DNA of 64,000 nucleotides from Acinetobacter sp. WCHA55 (lineage in GTDB: Bacteria > Pseudomonadota > Gammaproteobacteria > Pseudomonadales > Moraxellaceae). Below are positions 31,295-40,304 of the stretch, in pieces. Both the position numbers and the translations under genes were made by a program. Location of the stretch: NCBI RefSeq assembly GCF_002165305.2, contig NZ_CP032286.1:1984001-2048000 (forward strand), read 5' to 3'. The notes under the pieces were generated by a model. The model was not told where the DNA came from and did not search any database. It worked only from the letters and a program-made list of their open reading frames with translations. Each line of letters begins with the position of its first letter. Positions within the stretch are counted from its first letter, which is position 1.

Positions 31295-33043
31295 ATGATG
31301 ACGACGAGTACTTCAGATATCTTCCAGAAACCAACCGAATTGAAGTTGGATAAACTTAGTTTTTGCCCAAGCACAGTCAAAGGCTTACAAGAGTGGTTGG
31401 CAAACTTATCCATTTTACAATTGGGTGACTCTTCTCGCTCCTTATTTCAAGCATTACTTGAAGTATCCGAGCTTCAAGTCAGCGAAACACTCCGCTTTGA
31501 CTTAGTTCAAGTTCTTCATTCAAATCTAGAAAATGTGCTTACCAGTTTAGAGAAACATTTTTTTAATCAGGGCCTCATCACTACAGATCGAAATGACCAT
31601 ATTATTGAGCTTGCCTTATTAATGCGTAGTCATTTTGCTAAAGTCTATATCGACATTGCAAAACGTGTTTCTCAGCAAATCACTCAAAATAAGTTTTCTC
31701 TATTTGCTTTTAATCAAAAAAAGAACCTACATACGGCTCGAACCGTATCGAGTTATTATGCTTTACAACAACTGTCCCTTTTGTTGTACCAACAACACTT
31801 ACTTTATAGCTCCCCGATTCCGGGTCAGTGGCTAGCAGCTCATCAGCTCTTGGATTCTGCTATCCAAAATAACTTCTATTTGACCAACATTAATCAAATA
31901 CAAGGCACGCAGCATCAGCTCAGCAATATCAGCCAAGCCTATGCGCAGCTCATTCTATTGGATATTTTCAATACCCATCAAATCCGCCCGGGTGAAATTC
32001 AAGGATTGTTTTTGTGTAGCTTTGATTGGGCGAAACTGATTCAAATCTTACCTAAAGAAACAACGTTATCTCGCTATATTGTCGATGCTTCAAAAGACTA
32101 TCCACCAACTTATAATTCTCAAAAAAACAGTCACATTCAGCCGAATATTTTTATCTCGACGCAAGCCTTGCTTGATCATCTCTCAGAGATGCAAACCAAA
32201 CGCGCAGAACCACTGTCACGCGATGAGAAGATTTTTCTTACCCCTGCTTTGCATTTTCACATTCATAACTTATTGACCAATAATATTGAACGTAAGCATG
32301 AACGTTATGAATACTCTGCCCAATTACAAATTTGCTTTGGCCTATCAGTCGCACATTTCTATTTATCTAAAGGCAAAAACTTTAATGAAACTTTAGAGCT
32401 AGAAGGCAACTACAACTTTCAGAATGAAAGTCACGTGATCAACTCAATGAACAGCAATATTCCTGTGGAGACGAGTTCTGCTCGTATGATTGATCGTGAA
32501 TCGAAACAAATCTACCCTGCCGAAGTTTTAGATATTAGTGTGAATGGTTACCGTATTCGTTGGACTGGACCAACACCTGCACATTTAAAGACAGGTGAGT
32601 TCATTTTGGTTCAAGAAAATGCACATAGCCAATGGCGTGGTGGTGTGATTCGCTGGATTAAACAATCAAGTGAAAAGAGCTTGGAACTAGGGTTAGAAAT
32701 CTTAGCGCAAGATCTTTTCCCATGTGCTGTTATGGTCAAAACAGACCGAACCACTCAGAACTATCAGCCTGCGTTATTGGTACAAACGTCACAGCTAGAT
32801 GAAGTACAAACCAGCCTCATTGTGCCGGGTTCGAATATGTACAGAGAAAAACAAACCATTCACTTACGCCTAGGTGATGAAGATCTTAAAATTTATTTAG
32901 TAAAAGCACATTTAATTACGCAAAGTTTTATTCGTTTTGATTATGAATTGTTGAATGACCAACAAGAACCATTGGTTCAAAGTTTTATTCAAAAGCAAAT
33001 GAATGCTATTAAGAATCACGATTTATGGGAAGCATTGAAGTGA
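31295..33043 (+). CDS. PilZ-like domain protein
   Basis: The 582-residue cytoplasmic protein has a large helical N-terminal part without assigned function (residues 1-390) and a C-terminal PilZ-like beta-barrel (YPAEVLDISVNGYRIRWTGP; WRGGVIRWIKQSSEKSLELG). The classical c-di-GMP-binding RxxxR is not evident. The next gene overlaps it (GTGA) and encodes a FimX-like EAL protein, so the two are translationally coupled. FimX-PilZ partnerships control type IV pili in related bacteria, which makes a twitching or pilus role likely (inference). Confidence 0.8.
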   Translation: MMTTSTSDIFQKPTELKLDKLSFCPSTVKGLQEWLANLSILQLGDSSRSLFQALLEVSELQVSETLRFDLVQVLHSNLENVLTSLEKHFFNQGLITTDRNDHIIELALLMRSHFAKVYIDIAKRVSQQITQNKFSLFAFNQKKNLHTARTVSSYYALQQLSLLLYQQHLLYSSPIPGQWLAAHQLLDSAIQNNFYLTNINQIQGTQHQLSNISQAYAQLILLDIFNTHQIRPGEIQGLFLCSFDWAKLIQILPKETTLSRYIVDASKDYPPTYNSQKNSHIQPNIFISTQALLDHLSEMQTKRAEPLSRDEKIFLTPALHFHIHNLLTNNIERKHERYEYSAQLQICFGLSVAHFYLSKGKNFNETLELEGNYNFQNESHVINSMNSNIPVETSSARMIDRESKQIYPAEVLDISVNGYRIRWTGPTPAHLKTGEFILVQENAHSQWRGGVIRWIKQSSEKSLELGLEILAQDLFPCAVMVKTDRTTQNYQPALLVQTSQLDEVQTSLIVPGSNMYREKQTIHLRLGDEDLKIYLVKAHLITQSFIRFDYELLNDQQEPLVQSFIQKQMNAIKNHDLWEALK

Positions 33044-35151
33044 GAAATCCATTATTATCTAAAAAGTTAAAACGTACGGAAACACGTTTACTCATTATTG
33101 ATGATAATCAGATCCGTTATAACCAAATTCGTGACCTTTTAACTTCTAGCGATCATCAAGTTCATGCCACTTTACTGGATGACTTACAAAACTTTGAAAA
33201 ACAGCTTCATCTGCCCTGGGACGTGGTGATTTTTGGTCGCGCTTATGACCTAAAGTATGAACAAGCACTAACTTTGATTCGTAACTCCAACCAAGTCAAT
33301 TTACCACTGATTTTATTAAAACCAGACGAATATCAATCAACCCAATACGCAAGTTTTATTCGTAAAGGGGTCTATGATATTTTGGACTTAGAAGAAGCGG
33401 ATAACTTTTACTTAGGTCTACTACGTGCGCTGTCATTAAGTCGTTTGCTACAAAGCCAACAACAACTCATGAATGAGCTTGAAACAGCGCAAAGCCAAGC
33501 ACAGGCTTTAGTTGAAGAAAGTAATAAAGCCATTGCATTAATTCAAGAAGGGATTCATGTTTCAGCCAATGCTGAATACTTACAACTGTTCGGCCTAAGC
33601 TCTGAAGATGATATTATTGGTCAACCGCTACTTGATATTATCCAGCCAAAAGATGTAAACGATTTCAAATCACGTTTTAAGAAAATTTCACAAGGTCAGT
33701 TTGATTTAGGTGCTTTTGAAGTTGCTACGCTCAATAGCAATGCCCAAACTAAAAATCCTTTAAAAGTTGAGTTTTTAGCTGCACCTGAAGACGATGCTCT
33801 CCAACTGACGATTGAAGTCGAATCTGAACGGCCCGCTGCTCCATCTGTCAACACTGAAAAACACGCAATAAAACCTAACACGTATCAACAAATTAACCGC
33901 TCTATGACCAAACAGCCTTCTGATCAGAATGCTTTGGTTAGCTTTGCACTCAGCTCTTGTCCAGATGAAATTTTTAAAGCCAACTGGGCAACTACGCGTG
34001 ATTATTTTAACAATATTTACAGCTTTTTAAATGAACAGACTCATATTCCTCTGTTTAAGGCAGGTGGGCAAACTATCGTTGGTTTATTCCAAGCAGAATC
34101 GCAGGCCAAACTCGAATCGAAGCTGATTGCCTTAAATGCGCTCACCAAACCACAGCTTATCACGGTAGAAAACAATAGCTATCCCGTAAATTTGCGCATT
34201 GGCTACACTTTACTAAAAGCTGAAATTTCAAATCAAGATCAGTTTGAAAACTTGCTGTGCTCAGCCTTTAAAACCGCTTTACCGACCAATCAAGACGATT
34301 GCGAAATTGAGCAAAAAGCCAGTATCGATACGCCTGTAATTGAGTTGATTAATCCTACAGTCAGCGATACTTTAGACACTCAAAAAACAGCAAATGAACC
34401 TACGGTACTTAAAGCGTTACATTTTGCATTAGAGCGTGGAGAAGTTCACCTTAAATATCAACAACTTTACGACAAGGAAGACACCAATTTATATACTTAT
34501 GAGGTCACCAGTGGCTTTATTTTTGGTAATACGTGGAAAGATATATCGAGCCTCAAAGAGTTAAGTGAAGATCATGAACTGTCTATTAAACTCGACCGCT
34601 GGATTTTAGTTGAGTCATGTAAACAGCTACACAATTTTATCACTCAGTATCCTGAAGCAAAGTTGATTGTAAATTTAAACAAAGCCGTACTGTTGAATGA
34701 CCGCTCTTTCCCAGAATTTATCGCCAAACTGATTACCATTGTACGCAGTAAGTTAAGCCACCCAATTACACTTCAGTTCTCTGAAGATGATATCAGCCAG
34801 AACATTGCTGAAGCGCAAAAATACATTACCCAGCTTCGCCAATATGGTGCTGAAGTTTCAATTCGTGACTTTGGTAATAGCATTTATAGTGAATCTATCC
34901 TACGTCAGCTTGATATCAACAATCTCACTTTACATGAAAACTTAACTCGTATGCTTAGTAGCGACACCAACACGGAAGATTTGCAAGAAAAAGTTGCGGT
35001 ATATCATCAATTGAAAAACATTCAAATTATGTTGCGTGATCTGAATGATATGACATCATTTGCCAATGCGTGGAATGTCGATGCCCGCTTTATTCAAGGC
35101 GATTATTTCCAGAAGAAACTTGATCATCTGATTGATGTGCAGGATCAGTAA
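33040..35151 (+). CDS. FimX-like REC-PAS-(GGDEF)-EAL c-di-GMP effector
   Basis: The 703-residue protein has an N-terminal receiver-like domain (RLLIIDDNQIRYNQIRDLLT, residues 15-125), a PAS domain (about 155-250), a degenerate GGDEF-like region (about 290-420) and a C-terminal EAL domain (about 450-690). The EAL motif is altered (YEVTSG), and the usual DDFG catalytic motif reads RDFGNS. It is therefore probably a c-di-GMP sensor and not a phosphodiesterase, as for FimX. The start is GTG 33040 with GGGAAG upstream, overlapping the previous stop; an ATG at 33025 is an alternative. A terminator follows. Confidence 0.85.
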   Translation: MRNPLLSKKLKRTETRLLIIDDNQIRYNQIRDLLTSSDHQVHATLLDDLQNFEKQLHLPWDVVIFGRAYDLKYEQALTLIRNSNQVNLPLILLKPDEYQSTQYASFIRKGVYDILDLEEADNFYLGLLRALSLSRLLQSQQQLMNELETAQSQAQALVEESNKAIALIQEGIHVSANAEYLQLFGLSSEDDIIGQPLLDIIQPKDVNDFKSRFKKISQGQFDLGAFEVATLNSNAQTKNPLKVEFLAAPEDDALQLTIEVESERPAAPSVNTEKHAIKPNTYQQINRSMTKQPSDQNALVSFALSSCPDEIFKANWATTRDYFNNIYSFLNEQTHIPLFKAGGQTIVGLFQAESQAKLESKLIALNALTKPQLITVENNSYPVNLRIGYTLLKAEISNQDQFENLLCSAFKTALPTNQDDCEIEQKASIDTPVIELINPTVSDTLDTQKTANEPTVLKALHFALERGEVHLKYQQLYDKEDTNLYTYEVTSGFIFGNTWKDISSLKELSEDHELSIKLDRWILVESCKQLHNFITQYPEAKLIVNLNKAVLLNDRSFPEFIAKLITIVRSKLSHPITLQFSEDDISQNIAEAQKYITQLRQYGAEVSIRDFGNSIYSESILRQLDINNLTLHENLTRMLSSDTNTEDLQEKVAVYHQLKNIQIMLRDLNDMTSFANAWNVDARFIQGDYFQKKLDHLIDVQDQ

Positions 35152-35183
35152 AAGTTAAATCTTGGATACTAACCTCTAAATTT

Positions 35184-35209
35184 AAAGACCTCTATATGGG
35201 GTCTTTTTA
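35184..35209 (+). terminator. Terminator of the PilZ-FimX operon
   Basis: AAAGACC and GGGTCTTT form the stem of a hairpin ending in a T-run, 33 bp after the stop codon. Confidence 0.8.
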
Positions 35210-35262
35210 TATTGTCTTGCTATTTGGCCTATGACTCTTTATCGAAATTATAGGCATAAAAA

Positions 35263-35278
35263 AACGGGCAAATGCCCG
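35263..35278 (-). terminator. Terminator of rpmE
   Basis: ACGGGCA-AA-TGCCCGT is flanked by A and T runs on both sides, 16 bp beyond the rpmE stop. It can act in both directions. Confidence 0.85.
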
Positions 35279-35294
35279 TTTTTTTCTTTTGCTA

Positions 35295-35522
35295 TTAGTC
35301 GCGTTTGATAGAACGAGACATGCCAGCAAAACGTTGTTTGAACTTGTCGATACGACCGCCAGTGTCAACGTTCTTTTGCTTACCAGTGTAGAATGGGTGG
35401 CAAGCTGAACATACGTCTAGGTAAACAGTTTCTTTACCAAGTGCAGAACGAGTTTCGATTACGTTACCGCAAGAACAAGTAGCAACTAAAGTTTGGTATT
35501 TTGGGTGAATATCGGCGCGCAT
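35295..35522 (-). CDS. rpmE: 50S ribosomal protein L31 (zinc-binding form)
   Basis: This 75-residue L31 keeps all four zinc cysteines (Cys16, Cys18, Cys38, Cys41), so it is the C+ type used when zinc is sufficient. It bridges the ribosomal subunits. The ATG follows TATGGAGTAATC. Upstream lies an unusually structured leader of about 170 nt beginning at a TATAAT box. Monocistronic, with its own terminator. Confidence 0.97.
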   Translation of the reverse strand: MRADIHPKYQTLVATCSCGNVIETRSALGKETVYLDVCSACHPFYTGKQKNVDTGGRIDKFKQRFAGMSRSIKRD

Positions 35523-35593
35523 CGTCGATTACTCCATAAAAATTAAAGAAGGTTTTGCTGTCATCGCAATTGATCACTCTCAAAATTGAGGAA

Positions 35594-35703
35594 AGGCCCA
35601 CTTAATTAAATTAAGTTGCAGATCAACACCATAACAGACCATTCTTTTGGCCCACCGAGACGGATACCGTCAGAGCTAAGCACAACAAGTGGGCGATATT
35701 ATA
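35594..35703 (-). promoter_or_regulatory. rpmE promoter and structured 5' leader
   Basis: TATAAT (35703-35698) is a perfect -10 box. The transcript would start near 35691 with GCCCACTT. That segment can pair with GTGGGC (35655-35650), enclosing a second stem GACGG-TAT-CCGTC (35671-35659), or alternatively with AAGTGGGC (35603-35596), an 8-bp match further down. The two pairings exclude each other. L31 leaders with autoregulatory roles are known in several bacterial groups; this could be one. Confidence 0.55.
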
Positions 35704-35917
35704 ACTGAAGTAGATCTATTAATAAATAGATCATTGTTGGCTTTGAGCTTTCTTCTGAGCTGCGCTTTTCATATAGTTAATATATTACTTTCCTAGCATA
35801 CGTTGAAATTCATCTTCATCAAAATGATTGAGTCGTTCAATCAAAAAAAGGACAATATTTTTTAGTATTTACTTTTCGTATGGATGAAGACATTACGTCC
35901 AACATGTTTTGTATTTC

Positions 35918-36112
35918 TTATTTAAACATAGGATTAATTGATTGATCCATTTCAGTCTCTTGAAAGATGCTTACGCCATTATAATTGATATCTTTTCCTA
36001 CTTTTGCAGTATTCAGCAGCTTCTGCTTCACAGCTGAATAAGCTTGCTCCAGTTCAACATTCATTTGTGGTTGATTTTCTCTACAAAAATTTAACATGGG
36101 TTGCAACGACAT
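35918..36112 (-). CDS. Small hypothetical protein
   Basis: The 64-residue frame starts MSLQPMLNFCRENQPQMNVE and ends DQSINPMFK. The central AYSAVKQKLLNTAKVGKDIN is helical and charged. No family is recognised and there is no clear ribosome site. It may be a fragment of a decayed gene, because the surrounding 600 bp otherwise lack coding sequence. Confidence 0.3.
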   Translation of the reverse strand: MSLQPMLNFCRENQPQMNVELEQAYSAVKQKLLNTAKVGKDINYNGVSIFQETEMDQSINPMFK

Positions 36113-36276
36113 TAATGGTATTTTTTCAACAATATCTCAATTTGTTCTCATGTTTAGGTTTTAATTTACAAGGCTAATATTACTATAACCCACAGAAAAA
36201 TAGATGTTTTTTATTATCTTTATAACTTTATTCTCTAATATATTTAATATAAAAAAGTGTTCAACTGTGTTTAGAC

Positions 36277-36315
36277 ATTTACAAAAGCTAAGTTCAAAAC
36301 TTAGCTTTTGTAAAT
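36277..36315 (-). terminator. Long perfect hairpin after the SBF transporter gene
   Basis: Two perfect 18-bp arms (36277-36294 and 36298-36315, core CAAAAGCTAAGTT) enclose a 3-nt CAA loop, immediately after the stop codon on the minus strand. Confidence 0.8.
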
Positions 36316-36319
36316 TTTA

Positions 36320-37291
36320 TTATTCATCCGTACTTTGTTTCGCCCAATAATTAGCAATAATTCCACACACCATCAGCTGAATTTGATGAAAAATCATAAT
36401 CGGTAGAACGATCATCCCCAAAGGCTGCCCAATAAAAAGAATCTGTGCCATTGGAACGCCGCTGGCTAGAGTCTTTTTTGAACCACAGAAAAAAATTGTT
36501 TTCTGATCAGCACGGTTAAAGCCTAACCAACGTGGCAGAAATAATCCCAAAAGCATAACAACCGTCAGTAACACTGAACAAACGACAATCAGAAGCACCA
36601 GTGTACTCAGGCTGACTTCCTGCCATAAACCCGCCACCACAGCACCGCTGAAAGCGCCGTAAACCACCATTAATATCGAACCCTGATCGAATGCTTTGAC
36701 GATGCTTGGCATTTTTTGCATATACGGAAATACATATGGTCGAAGTAACTGTCCAAGGACAAAGGGAACCAACAGCAATAAGGTAATTTGAAGTATAGAC
36801 GAGGTTGGATCAAAACCATGCTCTGATTGCCCTAAAATAAAAAAAGCCACCATCACAGGGGTAATAAACATCCCGATCAAATTTGAGAATGACGCACTAC
36901 ATACCGCCCCAGCCACATTCCCTTGCGCGACCGAAGTAAATGCAATTGAAGACTGTACTGTCGATGGCAAAAAGCACATAAACAAAAAGCCCCAATACAA
37001 TTCCTGCCCAAGTAGTGGTACCAAGACAGGCTTTGCAAGCAAACCTAAAATAGGAAAAAGAATGAAGGTAAATGCAAAAACCAAAGCATGCAGTTTCCAG
37101 TGCATCATGCCCTGAATCACAGCTTCACGGGATAGTTTAGCACCATGCAAAAAGAATAAAATCGCAATCGCGACCGTCGTCAGTACACCAAATACACTGG
37201 CCGCTTGACCTGAAACAGGGACAAAGCTGGCTAAGAGCACCATAACAAATAGTAATAACGTAAACCGATCGAGTGCCAATAATTTCAACAT
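36320..37291 (-). CDS. SBF-like (bile acid:sodium symporter family) transporter
   Basis: The 323-residue protein has about ten membrane helices, starting MLKLLALDRFTLLLFVMVLL. It is of the YfeH/SBF-like type (PF13593 by recall). Typical pieces are FFLHGAKLSREAV, CFLPSTVQSSIAFTSVAQGN and FCGSKKTLASGVPMAQILF. The substrate is unknown; family members move organic anions with sodium. It is followed by a strong terminator and has no co-oriented close neighbour, so it is monocistronic. Confidence 0.88.
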   Translation of the reverse strand: MLKLLALDRFTLLLFVMVLLASFVPVSGQAASVFGVLTTVAIAILFFLHGAKLSREAVIQGMMHWKLHALVFAFTFILFPILGLLAKPVLVPLLGQELYWGFLFMCFLPSTVQSSIAFTSVAQGNVAGAVCSASFSNLIGMFITPVMVAFFILGQSEHGFDPTSSILQITLLLLVPFVLGQLLRPYVFPYMQKMPSIVKAFDQGSILMVVYGAFSGAVVAGLWQEVSLSTLVLLIVVCSVLLTVVMLLGLFLPRWLGFNRADQKTIFFCGSKKTLASGVPMAQILFIGQPLGMIVLPIMIFHQIQLMVCGIIANYWAKQSTDE

Positions 37292-37458
37292 ACCAACATC
37301 CTGTCATTCCTCTAAAAATGAAAAAGCCCAGCGACTCATTTACCTTTGGGTAAATTCATCTTACTGAGCTATATAAATAAAGCTAGCTTTTACAGGATAT
37401 GTTCAATATTTTTTTAATTAATATTGTGCATACACGCTGCATATGACCTAATAACGGC

Positions 37459-37860
37459 TTAGTTATTACGTGCATTATTATCTTGTTGAATCAGTTCAAT
37501 TTTATAGCCATCTGGATCTTCCACAAAGGCAATAACCGTTACGCCACCTTTCATTGGTCCAGCTTCACGCACGACATTACCACCTCGCGCTTTGATTTCC
37601 TCACAAGCTTTATAAGCATCATCTACAGCAATAGCTATATGGCCATAAGCATTACCCAACTCATAACTATCCGTATCCCAGTTATGTGTCAGTTCTAAAA
37701 CTGTATGATTGTCTTCATCGCCATAACCCACAAATGCCAAAGTAAAACGACCTTCTTCATAATCACGCTTACGAAGTAAAGTCATACCAAGCACTTCAGT
37801 ATAGAACGCCAAAGATTGTTCTAAATTGCCTACACGTAGCATGGTATGTAACATGCGCAT
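37459..37860 (-). CDS. gloA: Lactoylglutathione lyase (glyoxalase I)
   Basis: The 133-residue enzyme isomerises the hemithioacetal of methylglyoxal and glutathione to S-lactoylglutathione. Metal ligands are visible: His5 (MLHTMLRV), Glu in [10 protein letters not shown], His in YGHIAIAV and Glu in YKIELIQQ. It is intact and of normal length. The start MRMLHTML has an AGAGGTAATTCC ribosome site. It stands alone between the SBF transporter and the ampG-like gene. Confidence 0.96.
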   Translation of the reverse strand: MRMLHTMLRVGNLEQSLAFYTEVLGMTLLRKRDYEEGRFTLAFVGYGDEDNHTVLELTHNWDTDSYELGNAYGHIAIAVDDAYKACEEIKARGGNVVREAGPMKGGVTVIAFVEDPDGYKIELIQQDNNARNN

Positions 37861-37984
37861 TGGAATTACCTCTTGATTTTGTTTCAGCCACCCAATATAG
37901 GCAATGCCGCCCTATATTTCAAACCCCAACCATAAAAAAAGCAGCCACAAGAGCTACTTTTTCATTTCGATATAAATAGATGCT

Positions 37985-40123
37985 TTAACTTTGTTCAGCA
38001 GCATGCTCACGTAGAAGTTTCGCCACCCAAACCACCAAAATTAAAATAGGTATGCCAATCAGTGTCGTCATCAAGAAAAAATTTGGATAGCCAATATTCG
38101 ACACAATCGTCCCTGAGTATCCACCTAAAATTTTAGGTGTCAACGTCATCAAGGAACTAAAAATTGCATATTGAACAGCAGTAAAAGACACACTGGTTAA
38201 GCTTGACAAGAATGCAATAAATGCAGCACCTGCTAAACCTGATGCCAAGTTGTCGACAATAATTGCAAAATAGAGCCAGTTCGAGCTATATTCCTTAATC
38301 ACCTTTCCTTTAACTTCTAACTGCCCATCAACCACTTTGTTCAAGTTGATTGGTTGAAGATCAACATCTAAAGTCGAAGAGTTCACAGAAGCAGTGTCCA
38401 CGTTGTAGCTTAACGTAGCCTCTTGCAGTACGCGCTTATTTTGCATCAATGTGGCATTCAGCTTTTTAGAGTTTGAGTCAAGAAGCTGCTTTGCAGGAAT
38501 AGCTGCACTAAACACCCCTTCCTTGTCTAACTTTGCATCAAAGCTTTGACCATCTAAGTTCAATTGAATACTCTGGTTTTCAGCCAGTGTCGCAAGGTAT
38601 TGACCTCGCACCACAATGCTTCCTTCAGCCTCTCGTTGATTAATCACATTATCAGCCGTGATCGGAAGCAACAGCAATGCCGTAGATGCACCCGTTTTGA
38701 TATAAGGCAATGTGACCGAGACAGGCTGTGACGTATCATTTTGAAAACTGGCCGTTGCAGTTAGACTTTCATTTGCCTTGAGTTGCTCAACAGGAACCTT
38801 AATTTTCCATGCACCTGTCTCATCCGCTTGAGTTTTGAAACTCTGCTCACCAACATTGATCACCACATCATTTAAAGGTTGTCCTGATTTGACCAAACCA
38901 ATAAAAATAAGATTGGTTGAGCTTGCCAAAATTGCCCCGACAAACATCAATTTCATGATGTTCATGCGCTGCGCCAGTAGCCCTCCTAAAAAGCCACCAA
39001 CCAAACTAAAAATCACCCCATAAACTTTCACCGCTTCAGCAATCTGCTCTTTGGTAAAGTTTAAATCTTGATAAAACACATTGGATATCACACCTGCAAT
39101 AATGTCGGAAATACGGTAAAAACCAATCAACAATAGCAATACCAACGCCAATTTCACGCCATAACGTTTAAAAAAGTCAGCAACAGGATTGACCCATGTT
39201 TCATAAGCCATTTGTTTGTTCACAGCGCCCATTTTTACTAGGCTTGCACCCACAAAGAAAGCCACAGCACCAGAGCCAACAAACCGTATAGCCTCAAAAC
39301 AAAACAGTGCAAAACTATCTTTGATGGACCAGAGCTGGATCAGCATTTCAGTTAACTTGCCTGAGTAAATATAACTCAGTACAAAGCTCACCACAGACAC
39401 AAAGAAAACTGCCACCAAACGATAATAATCTACCCGTTTATATTCTTTACGCACCCGATCCACTTGTGGTTCACGTATACATAAAGTGGTTGTAATTCCG
39501 ACCAACATGACCGCCGCCATTGCTAAATAGGTCCACTTCCACGCCTCATAAATATAGTTGCCTTTGGCTGTACCCAAATAAGCCGCTAAAAATAATGCAC
39601 CCGCGCCCGCAACGATCATGCCGATGCGGTAGCCTGCGTTATAAGTTGAAGCCAATACCGTTTGCATTTGCGTTTCTGCCAGCTCAATACGATAGGCATC
39701 AATCACAATATCTTGTGTTGCAGCAGAAAAACCTAAAAGCACAGCACCCGCAGCCATTTGGTAAAGATAGCTCTGACCAAGAGATGGATCTGAAAATGCC
39801 ATAATACAAATCGCACAAATAATTAAAATTTGTGCGATTAATAACCATGCACGTCGACGTCCTAACAGTTTGGTCAGCCCTGGTACGGGTAACTCATCTA
39901 TCAAAGGGGCCCAAACAAATTTGAATGAATATCCCAGAGCAGCCCAACTAAAAAAAGTCACAGCGCTCTTATCGATACCTGCTTCTCCTAGCCATAAAGA
40001 TAAGCTCGAGAAAATTAACAGGATTGGAATACCTGCGGAGAAACCCAAAAACAGCATGATCAACGCACGGCGATCTAAAAATGCAGTAAAAGCGGATTTC
40101 CATCCTGAAGATTGTGTTGTCAT
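37985..40123 (-). CDS. ampG: AmpG-like permease with an extramembrane insertion
   Basis: The 712-residue MFS protein begins with the AmpG start region (RRALIMLFLGFSAGIPILLI, TFFSWAALGYSFKFVWAPLI). AmpG imports anhydro-muropeptides from the periplasm for recycling and influences AmpC induction. It is longer than classical AmpG. Between membrane helices, at about residues 425-620, there is a soluble beta-rich region with two Ig-like units (VVINVGEQSFKTQADETGAW; IVVRGQYLATLAENQSIQLN). The C-terminal helices follow (ASGLAGAAFIAFLSSLTSVS). Start and stop look complete. Confidence 0.85.
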   Translation of the reverse strand: MTTQSSGWKSAFTAFLDRRALIMLFLGFSAGIPILLIFSSLSLWLGEAGIDKSAVTFFSWAALGYSFKFVWAPLIDELPVPGLTKLLGRRRAWLLIAQILIICAICIMAFSDPSLGQSYLYQMAAGAVLLGFSAATQDIVIDAYRIELAETQMQTVLASTYNAGYRIGMIVAGAGALFLAAYLGTAKGNYIYEAWKWTYLAMAAVMLVGITTTLCIREPQVDRVRKEYKRVDYYRLVAVFFVSVVSFVLSYIYSGKLTEMLIQLWSIKDSFALFCFEAIRFVGSGAVAFFVGASLVKMGAVNKQMAYETWVNPVADFFKRYGVKLALVLLLLIGFYRISDIIAGVISNVFYQDLNFTKEQIAEAVKVYGVIFSLVGGFLGGLLAQRMNIMKLMFVGAILASSTNLIFIGLVKSGQPLNDVVINVGEQSFKTQADETGAWKIKVPVEQLKANESLTATASFQNDTSQPVSVTLPYIKTGASTALLLLPITADNVINQREAEGSIVVRGQYLATLAENQSIQLNLDGQSFDAKLDKEGVFSAAIPAKQLLDSNSKKLNATLMQNKRVLQEATLSYNVDTASVNSSTLDVDLQPINLNKVVDGQLEVKGKVIKEYSSNWLYFAIIVDNLASGLAGAAFIAFLSSLTSVSFTAVQYAIFSSLMTLTPKILGGYSGTIVSNIGYPNFFLMTTLIGIPILILVVWVAKLLREHAAEQS

Positions 40124-40304
40124 TACATTTTTGTTGTCTTAAAACCAATGTTGCTATTCAAACCCTTAATACAATTTGTTTCAACCTGATTTGTAAAATC
40201 AATGTTCTATTTTTGTCGATAAACACTTCGACTTTGCTTGATCTTTTGCATTAAACCTGTATACCTTTAAGTTTCTAACGCAATCTTTAGTTTCGGATTT
40301 CAAA

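Noticed and set aside
31295..33043. Classical c-di-GMP-binding PilZ protein
   Set aside because: The RxxxR motif is not visible, so only a PilZ-like fold is claimed.
37300..37458. Possible leader or riboswitch upstream of the SBF transporter
   Set aside because: Only weak pairing was found and no recognised riboswitch core.
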